Positions 58,375-64,000 of a stretch of DNA of 64,000 nucleotides are shown in pieces (position 1 is the stretch's first letter; every line of letters starts with the position of its first letter). The notes under the pieces are model-generated. The model had not been told where the DNA came from and did not search any database. It saw only the letters and a list, made by a program, of their open reading frames with translations. Source of the DNA: Metridium senile. Lineage: Eukaryota > Cnidaria > Anthozoa > Actiniaria > Metridiidae. The DNA lies in assembly GCA_949775045.1 (NCBI GenBank), contig OX459096.1, positions 39,707,158 to 39,771,157 of the forward strand. The letters run 5' to 3'. Made by a program: the position numbers and the translations under genes.

Positions 58375-58676
58375 TTATAAATCAGATATACAACAAAGAC
58401 AGAAGTATATAACAAAAAGAATTATTATGAATCAATAATTAACACTAATACATTACAATTCAAGCTAAATAATTATCAAGGTAATATCAAACAGGATTTT
58501 CATAATATATTGAGTATCTAATTATCACATAAATTAACGAATAACTACATATCTGTGAGGTGGTGGAACAAGAACATAACCTTATAAGCAAAGATAAAAA
58601 GTTGTTGTGTCACCCCCGCAGAATGACATGACACATATGTTATATGGAGTGTCAAATCAAAAAATCAACGCTGTAA

Positions 58677-58927
58677 GGGGTGGGCCATTTGATTTGTGAG
58701 GGGAGGGAGGGGGGGGGGGGGGGGGGTTGGGGTTGGGCAAAAAAACAAAAAAATATTTGAGCACAGCATTACAGAAAAAAATTAAGAATCGTGCACACAA
58801 TGACATAAAAATATCCGTGCAAGTTAAAAAAAACAATTCCTGCACAACCATGGACAAAAACCATTCATGCACACAAATAATTGCCCAGCCCCACCCCACC
58901 CGCCTCAAAAATCTAATGGTCCACACC
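58677..58927. mobile_element. MITE with TAA duplication and long G tract
   Basis: GGGGTGGGCCATTTGATTTG at the left is matched by CAAAAATCTAATGGTCCACA at the right, with TAA on both sides (58674-58676, 58928-58930). It has a G run of about 18 near 58710. A related end starts at 63948 and runs out of the window. Confidence 0.7.
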
Positions 58928-58944
58928 TAAGTAGCATACCAAGG

Positions 58945-59245
58945 CAAATTATACAGCATTGTGTGACAATGAATTAGCACAGTGTTGTGTGAATGATGTG
59001 ACACCATGTTACTTAGTGACAAATCAAACCAATCAAAATGAAAAGATCAGGTATATTGTGTCACACACAGGGCAATTTATACAGCATTGTGCGAATGTTT
59101 TTTCAGTGTTGTGTGACAACAAATATTGATGTGACACCATAATATGGCTTGGCAAATTAAACCAATCACAATACAAAGTGTTGCGATATGTCACACTCAA
59201 GAAGCAAATTTATACAGCATTGTGTGACAAAAAATATTTAGCTTA
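58945..59245. repeat. Degenerate tandem repeat, about 125-bp period
   Basis: ATACAGCATTGTGTGAC-like and GATGTGACACCAT-like blocks recur with AATCAAACCAATCA-type spacers, about 2.5 copies. Confidence 0.6.
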
Positions 59246-59527
59246 GCAAAAGTGTAATTGTTTTGCATAATGCAAAGAGTCAGTACAGCATTACATAAGA
59301 AGTATACTCTAAATATTGTGTGACAAGGAAATACATATAAACTAAGAATGTCACATAATACACCAAATTGGAATTAGCCAGGCATTCCTTGTTGGGGGTG
59401 TGAAGACAAACCTCTCCAGTCTTGCCATCCCCAACAAGAAATGCCAGGTTACACAGGCTAGCCTAGCTTTTGATTTTCACACAGTGCCCACTGATAACAA
59501 AAACCTAGAATCTGTACTGGTATACTG

Positions 59528-59852
59528 GGTGCTTACCATTTGTAGAAAGAAACCGGTTTATTGAAATCAAGAAAGGACATTCCAAATGGATCAGTTCAAA
59601 CCGAAAAAATAAACGCATGCGCAGAAGAGATCAGTGTATGAGCAATCGAATTGAATGTTACCGAAATTATCATTTTTTTTAGAAATTCTTCAAATGGTTC
59701 GAGCATTTCCAGTTGGTTCGTACCAACCGAAATGGTAAGGCAAGCTTGAAAGGTTGACAACTTTTTTCAGTTGGAAATACTGAAAAATTGACTGTTCCAT
59801 TTGTTGTCCAACTGAAATTATTGTTCTTTTTTTGTACAAATGGTAAGCAGCC
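59528..59852. mobile_element. MITE with TGCTTACCATTTGTA ends
   Basis: GGTGCTTACCATTTGTA at the left and TACAAATGGTAAGCAGCC at the right are inverted copies. The interior has several CAAATGG/CCAACTG motifs. It is intergenic between the vWA and RCOR genes. Confidence 0.65.
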
Positions 59853-60313
59853 ATAAAGTTAGTTTGGGGTAATAATTAACTCAATTGGCTAGCATGTTTC
59901 CATTTGGTGTAGAATGTTAATCTTCATTTATAAAGGGTTGTTCTTAGTCCACTTGTGGATATCAAATAAATAGTAAACTATGAAAGGGATTGTGTGGACT
60001 GCCTGCAGCCATTCCATCACCTCGCATGGTAGTCACACAGCTAGATTATCTAAAAACATTTTACAAAATAGACTTAGCAAACATCCTTCATTAAATTGTA
60101 TTATTATATGTCAATAAAGTTAGCTGACGTGTTGGCTGATATAATTATGTATCAAAATAGGGCAGCATACATCCCATCCAAACTATATAACCAGCATGAA
60201 ACAGAGATTCACATACACACTTGGTAGACTAACACAAATGAATATTAACTATCTCATGCATCCACCAGAATAATCTTGGTTTGTAATTCATGTCATCGAC
60301 TTAGCTGTATCTA

Positions 60314-60340
60314 TCAAGGAGCCATTGTTCTTCCAATCTC
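60314..60340 (-). CDS. Possible last exon of RCOR (eight codons and stop)
   Basis: The acceptor ATTTAACAG precedes a frame reading EIGRTMAP then TGA, in phase with the donor of the exon at 61097. It is the best nearby way to end the frame, but such short tails cannot be verified by similarity. Confidence 0.3.
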   Translation of the reverse strand, partial: EIGRTMAP

Positions 60341-60929
60341 CTGTTAAATGAATATTGAAATGTCAATCACTGCACTGTTAATATCCACATTGACTTCAGT
60401 TAAAGAAAATAGTAGATATATCTAGTAATTAAACATTATTCCGCAGCAGTGAGAGGCAACAGGTTTAACAACTCTGCCACCCATGTCAACCATGAAGTTG
60501 GCTATCAATTCAAATCTAATCTATGAATGAAAGTGTTGATCACTTCAATTTTGCCTATTTCAAAATCACCCAGGTCAGCATCCCATAGTGTTTTGCACAA
60601 TAGTTCCATCAATGCTTACAGTGGGTTTCTTAAAAAGATTAATATTTAGAAAAAAGAAATACTGACCAGTATAGAAAAATTAAGAAATTTCAGACCTCAA
60701 AATTAATGAGAGTTAATCTTTGACAGCTTTCTTTAATCAGGCCCAGACATTTCCATTTCCAAAGTGGTGTTCAATATAACAAGTAATATATGTTATTCTA
60801 ATATCTGTTAAGTTATTTATGATTTTTTAAGTGTTTGGGCATGCAGGAATAATTATTGGTGTAAGCTAGCTGTTGCCCTTCTTTTTTCCTTTTGTAAATT
60901 TTCCCTATTTTGTCCTTCCTGGGTGAAGC

Positions 60930-61065
60930 TAATAAAATGACATTTCCAGACGTAATAGCAAGGGACTCGGGAATTGACAGGGCAGACATTGCTGGAGCAA
61001 TGTTGGACCGGAGGGTGTGGGGCAAAGTGGTTCTGAGCATCTCGACCGGAAGGGCCGAAAGATGA
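60930..61065 (+). pseudogene. LINE reverse-transcriptase ORF, C-terminal fragment
   Basis: The plus strand reads ANKMTFPDVIARDSGIDRAD, then LDRRVWGKVVLSISTGRAER and stop, followed by (GAT)n and (ATAAA)n, a typical LINE 3' tail. It is antisense in an RCOR intron and is the same family as 53144-53283. Confidence 0.7.
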
Positions 61066-61096
61066 TGATGATGATTAATAAAATAAAATAAATTAC

Positions 61097-63906
61097 CTGT
61101 TGTGGCATGGCAGCCCTGCCTGCTGGTTTGATCAAAGGAGGAGGTCCTTGTAAAGGGGAAGCAGATTGACCTACTCTAGACACAGACTGGGTTTGTAGTG
61201 GTGGTGGTCGTTGGTTTTGTCCTCCTGATGGTTTCAGAAGTGGAGGTGGTTGTCCAGCCATACCTGAGTACCATAAAAAGAATGTCCAAGCATTGAGCAA
61301 TTGTTTTTATTTCTAGACATGAAATCTTGTACAGTAAGTAAATTAACATATTAAATAATGTAAGAATAAATGAACAACAAATTACTGTTCTTTCAAAAAT
61401 ACATGAAAACTTGTACAGCAAGTATTAAATAATGTAAGAATAAATGAACAAACAATTACTGTTCTTTAAAAAATTTATTGTTTCACAGCAAGATGCATTA
61501 TTATTAATGCATCTAATTTTTAATCAATACAGCATAATAATAATGCAGGGCATGCTTCAAGCATGAATCGTTTCTTTCACTCATACTGTATAATTTATAT
61601 ATATAGTTTTTATAAAAATAGTAATTATCAAAAAATCAGACTGGAATATACCCACGAATGCTGCATTTCCAAGTGAAATCTTATAATTTATAACCACATT
61701 TGTTAATTTTCTCACTTTCTGATTAGTCGAAAGCCGTGGTAAATAAGAGTACATACCACGGTTGCTATTTTGCTCATTTTTAATGTGGTAAAAAACAAAT
61801 TCACAATAGTTTCTTGTGGTATGTCCTCTTATTTACCACTGTTGGCGCCATCTCATTGTCGAAATCCACAACAATTTAGATGATTCGATGACGCCAACCA
61901 TGGTAAATAAGAGGACATACCATGCAAAACTATCATCAATTTGTTAAATATACCTTGTGAGGTAACAGGAGGTGATGAAGTCTGATGTGGGCTAGGAGAT
62001 GAAGTCAATCCAGGTGAACCAGACATACGGGAAGGGAGCATCTCAATATCTTTCTTGTCACTACTAGTTATACCCTGCTCAGCTTCATACTGCTCCAGAA
62101 CCTCTTGTAAATTGTAACGTCGTCTGTAGTTCACAAAGAAGTTACGACACTGGCCAATACTCTTGTTACCGAGTACATCTGCCATTGCTTGGAAATCCTT
62201 GCCATATTTCCTCACAGCTGCCAGATTGAAATTATCATGTGAATTAAACTATTAATATTCAATTTATTATTAAATTATTAATACATTTGAATAGAATAGT
62301 ATATAATAGTAACTTTATTTATGGTCATATTTCCTCACAGCTGTCAGATCGAAATTATCAAGTGAATTAAATTTTAAAATATTCAATTTCTTATTAAATT
62401 ATTAATACATTTGAATAGAATAGTATACAAAAGTAACTTTATTTATTGTGGATAGTGACAAAAGAAAATCATGAAATATCAAAATGAATATTTGGGTTTT
62501 AAATGAATGAAAGGGAAAAGAACTAGCAATTTGAATGCTTGAATAGACAGATTATCAAAAATTGCTGTAGAACAAGCAGATTATAAAACAAACAAAGCAC
62601 ACAGTAACACCACATCAGCTACATTTCGAAAAGACAACTTCTAAAATTAGAAACAATTATTTTTTTCCGGGCAGACCAAAACTTTACTTTTTATATACAT
62701 TTTGATGCATTGTGTACAGAATTACTTACACTGAACAGCAAGCAACAGTTCATCATTGCTCCATCTTGCATTGTTTTTATTATTCAACTGCAGGTAAGAA
62801 GAAACATTTTTAAAAATTTGAAATTTAAAAATTCAAAATTAAATGATGAACAAGACTTTTTGAAAAATAACTTTTAGAACTGAAAGATGGAAACAGATAT
62901 TATCTTATAGCTTTTTCTGCACAAAAAATGTTATTTTCCGTATGTAAGAAAATCCTTGAAGGCGCACAAATATGCATCTTGAATGCACGTCCTTTGAATT
63001 TATGTAAGAGTGTGTGACAATATTACAATAGGTAATATATTAATGAAATTTGTAACACCATAACAAAGTTTTGACTTACAGCCAAACCTACTGAAGCGTT
63101 CCTATCAAGGTTGGAAGGCTCGATTTATTCTTCCAAACTTGATTTTAAATTTGTTTTGAAATTTGCATAAATGAATCAAATCTTGTAAGTTTCAAATTGC
63201 ATACTTCAACCGTCAATGGTCCTGAAATCACGATCTGTGGTCAATAACTGATAATGCTATTGTAATAGAATACTTTTTAATTAGTAAGTATTTATAACAA
63301 TATTTCTGTAAGCAGACTAGGTTTAGAAAGTTTCCGTTGTCCAAAAAAACATTGAAAGTAATGTTTTGATTTGAGGCAGTTTTTGAAACTTACAAGTTTT
63401 GATTCATTTATGCAAATTTCAAAACAAATTTGAAATCAAGTTTGGAAGAATAAATGGAGCCTTCCAACCTCGATAGGAATGCTTCTGTAGGTTTGGCTGT
63501 AACATTACTGATGTTTCAAGCTTTAGCCCTTCGTCGGAGTAAAAATATATTGTCCATTCATGACAATATTACACTTGAGCCATTATCTCAACATTAATCT
63601 ACTACAATGAGACTCCTCAAAATCAGTAACAACCACTTTGTACATTGTACTTATAATGAACCTTATTGTTTTACTATTTAATATGTTTTCAATTAATTGC
63701 TGAGCAATAAAAATTAAACTACTTACATCGCCAAGTCTGAAGTCATCAATCCCAATTTCCACAGAGTACTTGTTCTGGCTGATTATTTGTTTATTAGCCT
63801 GGATCTGTCTTCTGAGGTTAGTGATTTCATTTTCTAGAGGCCTAAGGTGTGCATCGCCATGTGTATATGATATAGACATCAAGTGATCATGGGATAGATC
63901 CATGCC
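61097..63906 (-). CDS. RCOR: REST corepressor (CoREST), 3' part with second SANT domain
   Basis: Chromatin scaffold that links LSD1/KDM1A and HDAC1/2 (family knowledge). Exons in gene order: 63727-63906, 62730-62787, 61954-62217, 61097-61263. They are in phase and give about 223 codons. The N-terminal part (ELM2, first SANT) lies beyond the window. The first exon holds the linker helix ([17 protein letters not shown], then DDFRLGD), the region that in CoREST contacts LSD1. The next two exons form the SANT2 domain ([14 protein letters not shown] joined to [19 protein letters not shown], then [20 protein letters not shown]). The tail is Pro-rich ([29 protein letters not shown]), as in vertebrate RCOR proteins. 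The gene must continue to at least one more short exon downstream, possibly 60314-60340. Confidence 0.92.
61725..61945. repeat. Hairpin cluster with GGTAAATAAGAGGACATACC
   Basis: GTGGTAAATAAGAGTACATA, its inverse GGTATGTCCTCTTATTTACC and a third copy GGTAAATAAGAGGACATACC lie within 220 bases of the RCOR intron and running into the exon at 61954. Alternative hairpins could form. Confidence 0.7.
62203..62452. repeat. Tandem duplication (123-bp offset) including an RCOR splice acceptor
   Basis: CATATTTCCTCACAGCTG occurs at 62203 and 62326, and the flanking sequence (GAAATTATCA, AATTAAA, CATTTGAATAGAATAGTATA, AAGTAACTTTATTTA or a close variant) is repeated at the same offset. The first copy covers the acceptor and first 15 bases of exon 61954-62217. 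Confidence 0.9.
63035..63545 (-). mobile_element. Penelope-like element terminus split by a MITE
   Basis: AAATTTGTAACACCATAACA and the decayed hammerhead block (GCCCTTCGTCGGAGTAAAA on plus) flank a TA-type MITE at 63079-63499. The order matches the uninterrupted copy at 31310-31400. Confidence 0.65.
63079..63499. mobile_element. MITE with about 130-bp inverted arms
   Basis: The left arm starts CAGCCAAACCTACTGAAGCG and the right arm ends GGAATGCTTCTGTAGGTTTG then GCTG, with further pairing through TTGATTCATTTATGCAAATT-type sequence. TA flanks are at 63077-63078 and 63500-63501. Confidence 0.85.
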
Positions 63907-63947
63907 CTGCAACAAAACAACCATAACATTAAATACATATTGGTTGT

Positions 63948-64000
63948 AAGGGACAGACCATTTGATTTTTGATGGAAGGGGGAGACCCAATTCCCCTCAA
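63948..64000. mobile_element. Partial MITE end at window edge
   Basis: TAAGGGACAGACCATTTGAT, then TTTTGATGGAAGGGGGAG resembles the left end of the element at 58677-58927. The rest lies outside the window. Confidence 0.4.

Noticed and set aside
60929..61300. RCOR exon extended past 61097 with a Pro/Ser-rich tail
   Set aside because: The extension reads through the GTAATT donor into the antisense of a LINE fragment. A true coding tail there is unlikely.

Overview
This is a window of an animal nuclear genome, AT-rich, with many short introns, conserved metazoan genes and a heavy load of tandem satellites and small inverted-repeat transposons. Several palindromic mobile repeats, the Penelope-like debris and the Academ-type transposon look to me like those of cnidarian, probably anthozoan, genomes. 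That assignment is from memory and is moderate at best.

Layout. (1) 207-23685, plus strand: the 3' part of a beta-spectrin gene. It has 33 exons and a spliced reading frame of 1450 codons that stays in phase across every junction. It covers the later spectrin repeats, the ankyrin-binding region, a charged linker and the C-terminal PH domain. Its introns hold a 2.3-kb satellite with a 33-bp unit, a (TTCTA)n tract of about 500 bp, several MITEs, and a 6.56-kb DNA transposon (9912-16468) with an intact 1607-codon gene on the minus strand. (2) 24240-27480: convergent intergenic region dominated by a composite satellite. (3) 27714-45457, minus strand: a complete 16-exon ERLEC1 (erlectin/XTP3-B) gene encoding 465 aa. 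One intron carries a 5.7-kb minisatellite with a 44-bp unit. (4) 45500-53360: a transposon-rich region between divergent genes. It contains an old segmental duplication whose two copies each serve as empty site for insertions in the other, a near-perfect long hairpin, and Penelope-like and LINE remnants. (5) 53472-57302, plus strand: a secreted von Willebrand A domain protein of 666 aa in five exons, with a TATA box. (6) 60314/61097-63906, minus strand: the 3' part of an RCOR (CoREST) gene with the second SANT domain.

The genes do not form a pathway: membrane skeleton (spectrin), ER glycoprotein quality control (ERLEC1), a secreted vWA protein and a chromatin corepressor (RCOR). The most unusual content is in the introns. 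The transposon I assign to the Academ superfamily, XPG-nuclease type, landed four bases inside a spectrin intron and replaced positions +5 and +6 of the splice donor. The ERLEC1 minisatellite looks like amplified copies of that intron's own 3' splice site, so it lays out more than a hundred acceptor-like sequences. The RCOR gene shows a small tandem duplication that also copies a 3' splice site.

Exon boundaries were placed by hand from GT/AG sites, phase and remembered family similarity. No alignment or transcript data were used.
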